Assembly: GCF_030325625.1 (NCBI RefSeq)
Contig: NZ_JACAIS010000004.1
Location: forward strand, 1 to 64,000
Source of the DNA: Sphingobacterium sp. N143
GTDB taxonomy: Bacteria > Bacteroidota > Bacteroidia > Sphingobacteriales > Sphingobacteriaceae
Reading direction: 5' to 3'
Length of the DNA: 64,000 bases
The notes under the pieces are model-generated. The model was not told where the DNA came from. It ran no database searches and was given only the letters and a program-made list of their open reading frames with translations. The position numbers were made by a program, and so were the translations under genes. This document shows, piece by piece, positions 51,799 to 62,180 of this stretch. Numbering within the stretch: the first letter of the stretch is position 1; each line of letters begins with the position of its first letter.

Positions 51799-51814
51799 TA
51801 TGCTTTATGAAAAA

Positions 51815-53413
51815 CTAGTTACCATATCCTGGATTCTGTTCTAAATTTGGATTTGAAGACATCTCAGATTGTGGTAAAGGCCATAAAAATGATTTATCCG
51901 AATAGGGAATGGCTGCACGTTTAGGTTCAACAACCACCCCTGGCTTATAATTATCTAGGCCACCTGTAGTGATTTGATTGGATAAGACTTTTGCTGGGAC
52001 ACCAGCTTTTCCATAAGGACTCAATGCTAAGCGGTGTAAATCTCCCCAACGTTTTCCTTCTCCAGTGAATTCAATTCTGCGTTCCTGATAAATAGCTAAT
52101 TTAAGATCACTAGGTGCACTTGTAAATTGTTTATCAGCTGGAACGGCTCTATTTCGAACAGCATTCAATAAAGCGAAAGCTTGGGTATTATTGCCCTTAT
52201 AAGCATAGGCTTCTGCCACATTTAACAGTACTTCTGCATAACGAATAATTGGGTTCCAGGAATCCAGAATGGCTACGGCTCTGTATTTATAATTAAATAC
52301 AAGTTTATAGTTTCCTGTGGTCTGGATATATTGCAATTTTGTTTTCCTTGCATCCCCGGGCACCCAAAAATCGGCATTATAAAGATTAGGGCTCGTCGCT
52401 ATTAAATCTCTACCTTTAAAGGAACTTGGAGAAAACATACTTGCAATCGCACCGTTTACACCACCATTTTGCGCTTGTGTCTGTGCCACTGAAAAAATCG
52501 ATTCAACATTGGCCGCTTGTGAAGTAAATGGAGTCTCTACGTCTGCTTCCAGTTTATAACCACCAATTGGAGAAGTAAATCCTCCTGAAGCTGCGTCTGT
52601 GCCCATCTTTTTACCTTCAGCAATGACATTGTCATAATCTGCCATGTGTAGGTAGACTCTTGTTTTCAGGGCTATAGCGGCACCTTGAGTTGCTTTTGAA
52701 ATTGACAGTGCTTTATCTGATTTAGTTACTGGCAGGTATTTCTCTGCATTATTAAGGTCTTCAATTATTTTAGCATAGTCTTCGGCAACAGTACCACGTT
52801 TTTGAGAAATCCCCTCCTCAACATCTGGAGCTCCTGTCATGGCCTTCGTTCTATAAGGTACACCTGGATTATTTCCTTTATTATCTGCATAAGGTTTACA
52901 GAAATGCAAGACCAATTCATGATGTGCCAATGCTCTTAGAAATAAGGCTTCACCTTTATAAGAATCACTTTCCTCTTGGGTAAGCACACCTGATCCAACA
53001 GCATCCTCAACGCCTTTAATAAATACATTTGCCTGATTGATCAATGCATACAGCTGCTCCCAGTGATTTACATTATTAGCTGTTGTTGAAGTATATGTTC
53101 CTTCATATGTAATCTGATAGAATGCCTGAAGATTAATCATATCCTCACCACGCATCTCCCCTTGTTCAATCGAAGCTCCACCAAATGGATAACCACGTCC
53201 TGTAGTCAATCCGGTCCCAGGATTGTAGCGGCCAACAGCAGCTTGCCAGTATACACCAGTCAGTGCTAATTCAATGTTCTGTTTCGTGCTAAAAGCTGTA
53301 TTATCAGCTAACTTATCTAATGGCGAAAGTTCTGTAAATTTTTTACAAGAAGTGATCGAAAGAGCTAATAACAGTCCAGCTAAGGCGAATTTACTTTTAT
53401 ATTTTAGTTTCAT
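51815..53413 (-). CDS. SusD/RagB-family outer-membrane lipoprotein
   Basis: 532 residues. Lipoprotein signal (SITSCKKF, lipid cysteine about 23). SusD fold: TPR-like helices at about 100-260 (EQLYALINQANVFIKGVE) and the C-terminal NAVRNRAVPADKQF, ERRIEFTGEGKRWGDLHRLAL and ALPQSEMSSNPNLEQNPGY hallmarks. SusD proteins bind extracellular oligosaccharides or peptides and form a lid on their SusC. It is 26 bp downstream of its SusC gene, one operon. Confidence 0.93.
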   Translation of the reverse strand: MKLKYKSKFALAGLLLALSITSCKKFTELSPLDKLADNTAFSTKQNIELALTGVYWQAAVGRYNPGTGLTTGRGYPFGGASIEQGEMRGEDMINLQAFYQITYEGTYTSTTANNVNHWEQLYALINQANVFIKGVEDAVGSGVLTQEESDSYKGEALFLRALAHHELVLHFCKPYADNKGNNPGVPYRTKAMTGAPDVEEGISQKRGTVAEDYAKIIEDLNNAEKYLPVTKSDKALSISKATQGAAIALKTRVYLHMADYDNVIAEGKKMGTDAASGGFTSPIGGYKLEADVETPFTSQAANVESIFSVAQTQAQNGGVNGAIASMFSPSSFKGRDLIATSPNLYNADFWVPGDARKTKLQYIQTTGNYKLVFNYKYRAVAILDSWNPIIRYAEVLLNVAEAYAYKGNNTQAFALLNAVRNRAVPADKQFTSAPSDLKLAIYQERRIEFTGEGKRWGDLHRLALSPYGKAGVPAKVLSNQITTGGLDNYKPGVVVEPKRAAIPYSDKSFLWPLPQSEMSSNPNLEQNPGYGN

Positions 53414-53439
53414 TCTGTATTCAAATTTAAGGTCATCAA

Positions 53440-56400
53440 TTAAAATGAGGCATTTACACCAAAGGTAAATGTTCTAGGAATTGGGTTAGATCTAAAATCT
53501 ATGGCAGGTTGCGCATTTGATGTTGAACTATTTGCTAAATCAGGATCCAAACCCTTATATCCGGTCAGTACAAATGCATTGTCAACCGTGGCAAATACAC
53601 GTAATTTACTTAGGTAAATACTTTTCAAGAACGGTGCATTGGAAAAATTATATCCCAAACCAATTCGTTGCGCTCTGAGGTAGGCTCCATTTTCTAAAAA
53701 CCGACTGTTTAAGCTTGAGTTTAGGTTCAATGCATTGTCAACACCATAATACAATTTGGGTACATCCGTTTGCTGTCCAGGCGCAGTCCATCTATCCAGT
53801 AGCTCCTTGCCAGCATTTGCAAAATTGGTATTACTCAATAACTCTTGTCTTGTTTTGTTATAAATTTTATACCCAGCAGCAAAGCTAAAATTTAAGGATA
53901 AATCAAAGCCTTTATACGTAAATGTATTATTAAATCCGCCAAACCATTTTGGATTTCCTTGACCCATCCATTTTTTATCTGATTCGCCTAAAGCAGCGTC
54001 TTTTGTATTGGATACGTCAGTCGGGTCAGCCTCATTATAAAAGGCATAACTAGTACTTCCACCAAGATTCTGAACAATACTTCCATCGGCCTTAGTATAT
54101 AAAGCATTTCCATTTGCCGCATTTACACCAACATATTCATAGCCATAAAATGAACCAAGTGCATGTCCAACTTCCACACGATGATAATTATAAGGGATTG
54201 GTCTTCCAGCTAAAGTCTTCACGGTATTGGTGACATAGGTCGCATTTAAGTTCGTATTCCAAGAAAAGTTTTCTTTTTTTATGATTGTTCCTGACAAACT
54301 TGCCTCCACTCCTTTATTGGACATCGTCCCAACATTCTGAGAGATAACATTATCTGGGATTCCTAAGGATGGCGCTGTTGGTACCGCCAATATCATATTA
54401 TTGATATCATTCGCAAAATAATCAGCTGTAAAGAAGAATCTATCTTGAAGGAAGGCTAAATCGACACCAAAATTCCATTTATAGCTGGTCTCAAATTTCA
54501 ACTTATTATTACCTGCCTGCGAAAAATAGATTCCATTTTCAGCGCCATATTGTGTTGCAGAAAATAATCCAGCATACGGGTAAAGACCAATTTCTGTATT
54601 ACCTACTTTCGCATAACCTCCGCGAATTTTAAACTGCGAAATAAGATTACTATTAAAAAAACTTTCTTTCGCTACATCCCATCCTAGTGAAACACCTGGA
54701 AGAATTGCGCCCTGCTCACCAAAAGGTAAATCTGAAAGCTTATCATGACGCAATGAGGCTGATAATAAATATCTCTCTTTAAATGCATAATTCACCTTTC
54801 CGAAAATTGAGCTGAAGGATCTTTCAGAAGCTGCTCCACCCAACAATTGATTGGTCAAAGAACCTGAGATGATATTTTCGTTTTCTGCAAAATAAGTGGA
54901 AGAAAGGCCAAAACCATGTGCATAGAAGTAGCGTGTCTTGGATTTTTGATATTCTGATCCTACCAATACTGACAATGAATGATCAGTCCATTCTGTGGTG
55001 TAGTTCAATAAATTTTGCCAGTTATATAGATTTCTTGGTAAAGAATATTGATAAATCCGTCCATTAACACTTTGACCATCTCCATGTCCCGGATCCCAGT
55101 ACAAGAAATCCTCACCATTTTGGGCCGTCACGCCGATCTGAGATCTAAAGCTAAGTCCTTTTAGGATTTCAATATTAATAAAGCCGTTTCCGTTGAAGGA
55201 CAGCATGTTGGATTTATAAATATTTTTATCCAAAACATAGCGTTGGTTGGTATAGTTCCCATAGATTGGCAATGTATTACTTCCTTGTCCAAGGCTCTTC
55301 AAATCAGAGGATAAGTTATAACTACCGTCAGCCCATTTGGCCGGAACGTTCGGAAATGCAAGAATTGCGGCAGCCACATTGGAGGAAAGACCGGCCTCAG
55401 ACGTATTGAAACCATAGTTAGTCTGATTACTTACCGCAGAGTTAAAACCAATAGTCACTTTATCATTGAAAACTTTTTGTTCAGCCTTAGCTCTTAAGGA
55501 AAATTTACGCAAACTATTCGCATCAGAGATTCCTTGCATATCCGTAAAACCTCCCGAGAAGTAATAATTTGTTCTTTCTGTAGCCCCACTAAAAGAAAGT
55601 GCATGATTATGTTGAAGTCCAGTTCTAAAGATTTCTTTTTGCCAATCTGTATCATACACCTCGCCACTCACAGGATCTTTTGTTTCAAATGCGGCCTCAG
55701 GATTGTTTGAGTTTTTTAATTTTTCATTGGTAATTTCAATGAATTCTTTCGCATTTAAAAGGTCAAAATATTTGGAAGGAGAGGCTGCTGCCACCCAGCC
55801 GTCATATGTCATAACCGGTGAACCTGTTTTTCCTTTCTTTGTGGTGATCAATATCACACCATTTGCAGCGCGTGACCCATAAATCGCTGTAGCCGCTCCA
55901 TCTTTCAACACCTCCAAACTAGCAATATCATTCGGATTGATATCTGCAAGTGGATTATTTGCCATAATTGCCCCATTATCTCCAGAAAGGTAAGGGACAC
56001 CGTCAATCACATATAATGGTGTACTGGAACTTGAAATGGAATTGGTACCACGGATACGTATTTTCGCTGCTTGCCCTAATAAGCCCGAAGTCGTTGAGAC
56101 CTGCACACCAGCAGCCTGGCCTTGCAAAGCTTTATCTAAGGATGGAACTGGGACATCCTTAATGGTTTCTCCTTTTATAGAAGTGATAGAACCAGTAATT
56201 TCACGCTTACGTTGCGTACCATACCCCGTTACGATCACTTCATCCAGTTCCGATGAGGATCCTTCCAAAGAAACATTGTACAAGCTAGAGTTCTGATTGA
56301 CTATAATTGTTTTGTCTGAAAATCCCACAGAACGGAAAACCAAGGTTTTACCGGCAGGAACACTAATCGAGTAATTACCGTTTGAATCAGTTTGTGTAGC

Positions 56401-56550
56401 TTGGTTAGTGCCCTGAACAAGTACTGTTACCCCTGGCAAACCTTTGCCATTGTCCCCTGTTACCCGTCCGTTAATTTTCTTTTCTTGAGCGAACGCTACC
56501 GACGTAAGGATAGCTCCACCCAATAAAAAACTGAGTAGTTTGTGTTTCAT
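53440..56550 (-). CDS. SusC/RagA-family TonB-linked outer-membrane protein
   Basis: 1036 residues. Signal peptide (to VAFAQ), carboxypeptidase-regulatory domain (about 25-105, INGRVTGDNGKGLPGVTVLVQG), TonB-box-like LDEVIVTGYGTQRKREITGS (about 102-121, the SusC signature), plug domain to about 250 (TPLYVIDGVPYL, DIASLEVLKDGAATAIYGSRAANGVILITTKKG), then a 22-strand barrel ending FTFGVNASF. No N-terminal STN domain, so it does not signal to an anti-sigma factor. It imports what its SusD binds. Confidence 0.95.
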   Translation of the reverse strand: MKHKLLSFLLGGAILTSVAFAQEKKINGRVTGDNGKGLPGVTVLVQGTNQATQTDSNGNYSISVPAGKTLVFRSVGFSDKTIIVNQNSSLYNVSLEGSSSELDEVIVTGYGTQRKREITGSITSIKGETIKDVPVPSLDKALQGQAAGVQVSTTSGLLGQAAKIRIRGTNSISSSSTPLYVIDGVPYLSGDNGAIMANNPLADINPNDIASLEVLKDGAATAIYGSRAANGVILITTKKGKTGSPVMTYDGWVAAASPSKYFDLLNAKEFIEITNEKLKNSNNPEAAFETKDPVSGEVYDTDWQKEIFRTGLQHNHALSFSGATERTNYYFSGGFTDMQGISDANSLRKFSLRAKAEQKVFNDKVTIGFNSAVSNQTNYGFNTSEAGLSSNVAAAILAFPNVPAKWADGSYNLSSDLKSLGQGSNTLPIYGNYTNQRYVLDKNIYKSNMLSFNGNGFINIEILKGLSFRSQIGVTAQNGEDFLYWDPGHGDGQSVNGRIYQYSLPRNLYNWQNLLNYTTEWTDHSLSVLVGSEYQKSKTRYFYAHGFGLSSTYFAENENIISGSLTNQLLGGAASERSFSSIFGKVNYAFKERYLLSASLRHDKLSDLPFGEQGAILPGVSLGWDVAKESFFNSNLISQFKIRGGYAKVGNTEIGLYPYAGLFSATQYGAENGIYFSQAGNNKLKFETSYKWNFGVDLAFLQDRFFFTADYFANDINNMILAVPTAPSLGIPDNVISQNVGTMSNKGVEASLSGTIIKKENFSWNTNLNATYVTNTVKTLAGRPIPYNYHRVEVGHALGSFYGYEYVGVNAANGNALYTKADGSIVQNLGGSTSYAFYNEADPTDVSNTKDAALGESDKKWMGQGNPKWFGGFNNTFTYKGFDLSLNFSFAAGYKIYNKTRQELLSNTNFANAGKELLDRWTAPGQQTDVPKLYYGVDNALNLNSSLNSRFLENGAYLRAQRIGLGYNFSNAPFLKSIYLSKLRVFATVDNAFVLTGYKGLDPDLANSSTSNAQPAIDFRSNPIPRTFTFGVNASF

Positions 56551-56928
56551 ATATTTATGTTAATTAAAAAATGAGTATTTTTTCTTGCAAAAAATCTTGG
56601 TTAGCTTATACTTTTCATCAATTAATATATGCTCTTAATAAGTTAGTAATAGTTAGTAACACCGCTCTTCGGCATATCAATAGCTGAAGGGAATATTGAA
56701 CACAAAATTATATTTTTTTTTAAATTTTGCAATTAAAGCATAATATTACACTCACATTTAATCAACAACAAAACACAAAACACTGAATAACAATATATTA
56801 ATAAAACAAACTTTTGTAACAAAAATTATAACATTCTGCAACAAATTATGTGTAGACAACATTTTCCTAAAACAATTCAAAAAAAAAGCAGCATATACAT
56901 GCTGCTTTTTCAATCCAATATGATCAAT
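56551..56928 (-). promoter_or_regulatory. Leader and promoter region of SusC operon 1
   Basis: Shares TGTTACTAACTA, AAAGTATA, CTAACCAA and a TTAATTAA-CATAAA-ATATG block before the ATG with the region upstream of the second SusC (61588-61690). CTAAC-type motifs occur three times. The rest is AT-rich. The terminator of the neighbouring operon (56883-56910) is at the far end. Confidence 0.5.
56883..56910 (-). terminator. Terminator of the second SusCD operon
   Basis: 12 bp perfect stem AAAAAGCAGCAT/ATGCTGCTTTTT with a 4-base loop ATAC; long T-run on the minus-strand side. It lies 18 bp past the SusD stop. Confidence 0.9.
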
Positions 56929-58431
56929 TTAATTTACATCCCAAAATATTCTGCTTTTCTGTGGATCAATGTCTCCTTGTGCTTTTACATTCGCGTTGTT
57001 AAAACTATATTCATTCTGTGGATACATCAAACGCAAAGGCACCTTTCTTGAGCCTACACTTGAATTTTTGGAAAGAGGTACATCCTTAGGAAAGCCTAAC
57101 CTTCTGTAATCCACGTAAGCTTCAAAATTATTAATACCCGGAAGAGATAAATATTTCTGATTAACAATCAGCTCTAATTTATTTGTAGCTGTTGCCCAAT
57201 TTGCAGATGGTGAAAGTAAAAATGCGGTAGCTACTGTATTGGCATCCGTAACATCCAACCAATTGAAAGATTCTTTTACGGCGTTTTCATACGCGGATTT
57301 TGCATCACCAGAGATCCATCCCCGTTGAATAGCTTCTGCCTGTAAAAATAAACTCTCAACAGATGTCATCAACCATAATGGTTGTGTTCCGTCCTTCAAA
57401 ACTCCTGTACCTATTACAATAGATTCTTGCGAGGACGATGCTCCTTTCACGTTGGTAGCACCAAGATCTTTACCAACCCATGGATCTTTAGGATCTACAG
57501 GATTTCGCGCCGGCAAGAAAAAATACTGATAACGAATATCATTATTACTTTTATATCTATTTAATAAATATTTACTCACGCGATTAAAACCGTCTGTCAA
57601 TGTTCCACTTTGATTGGTTACATAGGTGGAAAAGATAGGGTTAACTTGATTTGCAGCCATTGCAAATGCAATGGTCAGATTTGCTGATTCATCAGCTTTA
57701 ATAAAACCACTACCATCAGCTGTAATTTTGGCAAGCTCGGCTGTTGGTGTTTTATTGACTTCAGATTGGTGGATCAATAATTTCAATGCTTGCGTATTTG
57801 CTAATTCACGCCATCTCGTTAAATCGCCGCCGAATAATACATCCGCATTTTTGATCTCATCAGTCATTGCTAATCCTTGTTTAAAGATAAGACGGGCAGA
57901 ATCAAGCTGAACCAATAAATCCTTATAAATGTCCGCACCTTTATCATACTTTGGGGCAACAGAAGCATCGCCTCTCAATGCATCCGAATAAGGAACATTG
58001 TTGTACATATCCACTAAGTACATAAATCCAATGGATTTCATTACTTTGGCGGCTCCTACATAGAACAATTCGTTCGTTTCCCGACCTTTCTTTTCCATAA
58101 AATCGGCATCAGTCAATACATCATACCAAGAGGTGCTACTATTTGCCCATTGTGCTTGTTGATAAGATGGTGTGATATCGTAATTTTCCAAAGGTATGCT
58201 TGGTCCAAAATCACTACCACGGCCCCAGTATCCGGACCAAGAAGCAGCCCAACTATATTGTGTTCCCATTCTTGTCGCAGTTTGCTTAAGTACCATTGGA
58301 AGCAAGTAACTAGCTTTAACTGTAGGTTCAGTTGGGTTATTTGGGTTTTCGTTAATATCGAAGAAGCTATCTTTACATCCTGTCATTGCTAAGGCTGCCG
58401 AAAATAGCGCTATTATAACTTTATTTTTCAT
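56929..58431 (-). CDS. SusD-like_2-family outer-membrane lipoprotein
   Basis: 500 residues. Lipoprotein signal (LAMTGCKDSFF), then the family start ENPNNPTEP. Helical middle and the segments VESLFLQAEAIQRGWISGDAKSAYENAVKESF, LIVNQKYLSLPGINNFEAYVDYRRLGFP and VPLRLMYPQNEYSFN mark it as the SusD/RagB homologue type 2 (PF12771-like). Lid protein for the SusC gene 18 bp upstream in the same operon. Same sub-family as 62181-63641, not as 51815-53413. Confidence 0.93.
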   Translation of the reverse strand: MKNKVIIALFSAALAMTGCKDSFFDINENPNNPTEPTVKASYLLPMVLKQTATRMGTQYSWAASWSGYWGRGSDFGPSIPLENYDITPSYQQAQWANSSTSWYDVLTDADFMEKKGRETNELFYVGAAKVMKSIGFMYLVDMYNNVPYSDALRGDASVAPKYDKGADIYKDLLVQLDSARLIFKQGLAMTDEIKNADVLFGGDLTRWRELANTQALKLLIHQSEVNKTPTAELAKITADGSGFIKADESANLTIAFAMAANQVNPIFSTYVTNQSGTLTDGFNRVSKYLLNRYKSNNDIRYQYFFLPARNPVDPKDPWVGKDLGATNVKGASSSQESIVIGTGVLKDGTQPLWLMTSVESLFLQAEAIQRGWISGDAKSAYENAVKESFNWLDVTDANTVATAFLLSPSANWATATNKLELIVNQKYLSLPGINNFEAYVDYRRLGFPKDVPLSKNSSVGSRKVPLRLMYPQNEYSFNNANVKAQGDIDPQKSRIFWDVN

Positions 58432-58449
58432 TTTTAAATTTCTTTATCG

Positions 58450-61400
58450 TTAAAACTTAGCATTAATCGTGAATCCATAGTTCCTCACCGGTGGATTAGC
58501 ATTTGCATTAACATTACCATATGCATTTGGATAATCCGAGGCCATACTATTGAAATCGGGATCCATAAATTTATTTTCTTTAGGCAACCACAAAGCTAAA
58601 TTACGCCCAACCAATGCTACAGATAGTCCTTTGATTACTTTTTGACGGGCCGCCAACCATTCTGCTGGTACATTATAAGTTAATGAAAGCTCACGTAATC
58701 TCCATTGACTTGCACTCACAATAAAATTAGACGCAGCATCCTGGAATTCAGCCGTATAATAATTATACATTTCTTCATGCTCACCTATCTTAGCAGTTGT
58801 ATTCTCAATATATTTACCTGGATTATTTGGATCAGCGATTACAGAGTTTGGCAAAATAAATGGTTGTCTATCATTGTATGCTGTAGCCTCCGAAACCCCT
58901 GTCCATGCCATATCAGATCCAAGTCCAAAGAATGAAGCCACATGCCCACCTTTATGTTCAAACATCGCTGACAGGTTAAAGTTTTTCCAGTTAACTGATG
59001 GGGTTAAATTTACAATCCATTTTGGTAAAGTACGACCAAAATTCACGTTATCAGGAGATACTGATGGTCTACCAGTTTCAGCATCTACAATAACACGTCC
59101 CTGATCATCTCGCTTATAGTCCGTTCCACGCATTTGGTAAGCAGGAAGTCCCTTAATCGCGTAGTTTCCTGCAGCCACATAGCCACCGATTGAAAGTTCA
59201 TTTAGACCAAGGCTTTCGTCAATACTCGTCACTTTAGAGTCATTCCACAAGAAACTTCCCTTAAGGTTAACACCGCCATTATTGAATTTGATTATTGGTG
59301 TTATATTGAAGCCGAAGTCAACCCCATAACTATTAAAGGATGCAGCATTTCGATAACTTCTCGAATATCCTGATGCTTCCGAAATATTTACGCTAATGAT
59401 CTGATCCGTATTCTTATTGTAGAAATAAGTTGCTTCTAAGGTCAAACGATTATTCCATAATCCAGCTTCAAAACCAGCCTCGGTCGTAGTGATACGCTCT
59501 GGCTTCAAGTTCGGATCATATGTTGTATTATTTGCCGTCAGTCCTGGAACAGAACCAAAAGGGAATCCACTGGTTGCCGGTTGTGAAAAGGTAGCTGCCA
59601 AGAAATATGGATCTATGTCAGAATTTGCGGTCTTGGTCCAGCCCCCTCTAATTTTCAAATAATTGAAAGCATCTGATTTCAATTCTGGCATGGCGTCGGT
59701 TAAAATAACAGCTGCGTTTACACCTGGATAGAAATAAGAATTATTCCCCATGGCCAAGGTGGAAGATTTGTCCCAACGTCCAGTCACTTCAATGTTTGCC
59801 CAGTTTTTATAATTTAATCCGGCACTACCATACACAGAAAAAAGACGAGTTCGATAACCATTTGAAGATCCTGACAGGATACCAATTCTATTGCTCAGGT
59901 TATATAATTCAGAAACAACCAGATTATCTGCACCGACCTGTGTCGTTCTCCAATCATTCTGACGAACATAGGTACCTAATATCCCTTTAAATGTAAAATC
60001 ATCGTCGATCTTGGTGTTGATATCTGCAAATAAATCTGAGGTTAATATCGTTTGATTGTAGTTATATTCCTCAATTGCTGCAGAAATTGGATCTTTACCT
60101 CTATTAATTGCCCATTCAGATGGATTTACCCCTACTGTTCTATTTCTTTCCGCAATATTACGTGAAGTTATTGACGCACGATAGGTAAAGTTTAACCAAT
60201 CTGTTGGTTTTAGACCTAATTCCAGGTTACTAATGAGATCTTGTTTTTTACCATCTTTACGCCAGTTACCAATTGAAAAATAAGGGTTTAATCCATAATT
60301 CGTAAACCAATTTTCATATTGAGCAAACTTATCGTTTTTATAATCTTTATACTTTGATAGGATAATATCTGCAGGTGTATTGATCAGTTGGCTGAATAAT
60401 CCTGAATTACCTCCAGTATTTTGAGCTGCAAAAAAATCAGCTTGAGCTACCTGATTATACAAGTTGTAATTTTGTTGTGTATAGTTAAAATTCACCCCTG
60501 CCCTGAAAATTCCAAATTCTCTTTGCGAATTTAAGCGAATACCTGTTCTCCTATTTTTATCATCTGGTACAATACCTTTGACTACAGCATCCTCAATACT
60601 CATGAAAAAATCCTTGGCAGCTAACGAAACACCGGTTTGATTCGTAACGCCGGTATTATAAAATTTTTCACGTTCGTCGGTACCGCTATAAGTCGTCGTT
60701 TGTTGGCTTCCATCTGGAAGCTTTGGACCAATATCAATTGTTGAACCATCAAATGCTGGTCCCCAGCTCCAGTTTTCTATTGGATCAACAATACCATCGT
60801 AACCTTGTCCAAATTGTTTTTGCAATTTTGGAAAAAAGGAAATTTTTTGCCATTGTGTTGAATGGCTTACATTAACACTTGGAGTATCCGCATTTTTCTT
60901 AGTAGTCACCATAATAACACCATTTCTGGCATCAGGACCGTAAATCGCTGCAGCAGCTCCCCCCTTAAGTACAGAGACATTCTCAACGTCATTTGGGTTT
61001 AGAGACGAAAGATATTTAATATCCATCTGTATACCATCCAATACGAGTAAAGGATCATTTTTACCAGTCAATGAACGGATACCTCTTAGATTGATTTTCA
61101 CATCCTCGTTCACACCGGAACTTGTGGTCGTCACATTTAATCCAGCAACTTTACCTTGTAAACCGTTAGCCAAATTGACAGCACTTGCCTGATTTATTGA
61201 TTTTGAAGATACCTGTTCTGCTGAATATCCCAGCTCTCTCTTCTCTCTCTTTACGCCCAGAGCAGTAACAATTACTTCATCCAACTCACGATTAGAATCG
61301 TCAAGGGTAACATTAAACGCTGACTGTCCTTCTTTAACGATCAAGGTTTTATCTGCAAAACCAATCGAACGGAATACAATCACTTTTCCTGTTGGAACAG

Positions 61401-61587
61401 ATAACGAATAATTACCATTCGCATCTGTTTGAGTAGCAGTATTCGATCCCTGCACTAAGATAGTCACACCCGCTAATGGCTTACCATCAGCACCTGTTAC
61501 ACGACCACTTACTTTTCTTTCTTGTGCGAATGCAACAGAAGTTAGGATCATACTACCCACGAATAAACTGAGTAATTTGTGTTTCAT
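58450..61587 (-). CDS. SusC/RagA-family TonB-linked outer-membrane protein
   Basis: 1045 residues from the ATG at 61587 (an upstream ATG at 61635 adds 16 untypical residues). Signal peptide, carboxypeptidase-regulatory domain, LDEVIVTALGVKREKRELGYS (SusC signature), plug (DPLLVLDGIQMDI, DVENVSVLKGGAAAAIYGPDARNGVIMVTTKK) and barrel ending YGFTINAKF. The first ~95 residues are almost the same as those of SusC 53440-56550, whereas plug and barrel are very different. It transports an unknown glycan or peptide with its type 2 SusD. Confidence 0.95.
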   Translation of the reverse strand: MKHKLLSLFVGSMILTSVAFAQERKVSGRVTGADGKPLAGVTILVQGSNTATQTDANGNYSLSVPTGKVIVFRSIGFADKTLIVKEGQSAFNVTLDDSNRELDEVIVTALGVKREKRELGYSAEQVSSKSINQASAVNLANGLQGKVAGLNVTTTSSGVNEDVKINLRGIRSLTGKNDPLLVLDGIQMDIKYLSSLNPNDVENVSVLKGGAAAAIYGPDARNGVIMVTTKKNADTPSVNVSHSTQWQKISFFPKLQKQFGQGYDGIVDPIENWSWGPAFDGSTIDIGPKLPDGSQQTTTYSGTDEREKFYNTGVTNQTGVSLAAKDFFMSIEDAVVKGIVPDDKNRRTGIRLNSQREFGIFRAGVNFNYTQQNYNLYNQVAQADFFAAQNTGGNSGLFSQLINTPADIILSKYKDYKNDKFAQYENWFTNYGLNPYFSIGNWRKDGKKQDLISNLELGLKPTDWLNFTYRASITSRNIAERNRTVGVNPSEWAINRGKDPISAAIEEYNYNQTILTSDLFADINTKIDDDFTFKGILGTYVRQNDWRTTQVGADNLVVSELYNLSNRIGILSGSSNGYRTRLFSVYGSAGLNYKNWANIEVTGRWDKSSTLAMGNNSYFYPGVNAAVILTDAMPELKSDAFNYLKIRGGWTKTANSDIDPYFLAATFSQPATSGFPFGSVPGLTANNTTYDPNLKPERITTTEAGFEAGLWNNRLTLEATYFYNKNTDQIISVNISEASGYSRSYRNAASFNSYGVDFGFNITPIIKFNNGGVNLKGSFLWNDSKVTSIDESLGLNELSIGGYVAAGNYAIKGLPAYQMRGTDYKRDDQGRVIVDAETGRPSVSPDNVNFGRTLPKWIVNLTPSVNWKNFNLSAMFEHKGGHVASFFGLGSDMAWTGVSEATAYNDRQPFILPNSVIADPNNPGKYIENTTAKIGEHEEMYNYYTAEFQDAASNFIVSASQWRLRELSLTYNVPAEWLAARQKVIKGLSVALVGRNLALWLPKENKFMDPDFNSMASDYPNAYGNVNANANPPVRNYGFTINAKF

Positions 61588-61690
61588 ATGTTTATGTTTA
61601 ATTAAGTTTCTCTCGAAAAGACTTTGGTTAGTCAAGCTATACTTTCCAATAATTGCGCTACGTTTTCTTAGTTAGTAACATCTTCTATAA
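61588..61690 (-). promoter_or_regulatory. Leader region of SusC operon 2
   Basis: Aligned with the leader of operon 1: TGTTACTAACTA (complement of about 61668-61679), AAAGTATAGC, ACTAACCAA (complement of about 61624-61632), and AATTAAACATAAACATATG before the start. The repeated leader suggests common regulation. Confidence 0.5.
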
Positions 61691-61903
61691 CAAGGCCTTT
61701 CAGCATGTTAAAAAATGTTAAATACAAAATTATAACTTTTTTCAACATTTACAATGCATGCATAACTTTGTAATAACAATTAATTTATAATAAATCACAA
61801 CAAGCTGTATCACAGGTTATTATTTTTAAAAATACCATAAAAAAAACGGTAACAATCTTGTTTAAATTAAAATCCTATTATGGGAATCCGCCCCTATAAC
61901 CTA

Positions 61904-61935
61904 ACTTAATATGATCGTTACTTAATATGATCGTT
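61904..61935. repeat. 16 bp tandem duplication
   Basis: ACTTAATATGATCGTT occurs twice in direct succession (61904-61919 and 61920-61935). Probably replication slippage. Confidence 0.8.
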
Positions 61936-61969
61936 CAAAAAGACATAAAACCAATATGTATAAAATGAA

Positions 61970-62095
61970 TTACTCCATATCTTCCATCTGCAAAACAATT
62001 AGCTGTGCTTTCGCTTTTAATATGGAGGGAAAACATTTGGCAAATTGATTATTACTGAGATAAATTGTTATAACCATAATCAGAACACCGATCAT
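61970..62095 (-). CDS. Possible small membrane peptide (41 aa)
   Basis: ATG at 62095 (complement) to TAA at 61970-61972: hydrophobic start MIGVLIMVITIYL then NNQFAKCFPSILKAKAQLIVLQ. It is just after the operon 3 terminator. Could be chance in AT-rich DNA. Confidence 0.25.
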   Translation of the reverse strand: MIGVLIMVITIYLSNNQFAKCFPSILKAKAQLIVLQMEDME

Positions 62096-62126
62096 GATAC
62101 TTAGCCTATGGATGCCGTTGGTAAAA

Positions 62127-62160
62127 AAAAGCGGCAACTCCTTTCGAAGTTGCCGCTTTT
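62127..62160 (-). terminator. Terminator of the third SusCD operon
   Basis: Perfect stem AAAAGCGGCAACT with AGTTGCCGCTTTT (loop of eight bases), T8 tail on the minus-strand side; 21 bp past the SusD stop. Confidence 0.9.
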
Positions 62161-62180
62161 AATTTATATCATCCAATAGA

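Larger units (their letters stand above)
51308..51814. other. Intergenic region between porin and first SusD
   Basis: Divergent promoter sequence of the porin (51310-51600), a hairpin at 51603-51632, then the 3' region of the first SusCD operon with a 20 bp perfect inverted repeat at 51752-51798. A weak 6 bp inverted pair GGTCCC/GGGACC lies at about 51704-51740. No gene of note. Confidence 0.5.
61588..62180. other. Intergenic region between SusCD operons 2 and 3
   Basis: The proximal ~100 bp is the conserved SusC leader (TGTTACTAACTA, CTAACCAA). At 61904-61935 a 16 bp sequence is repeated in tandem. A possible 41-codon frame lies at 61970-62095 and a terminator at 62127-62160. The remainder is AT-rich and empty. 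Confidence 0.5.
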
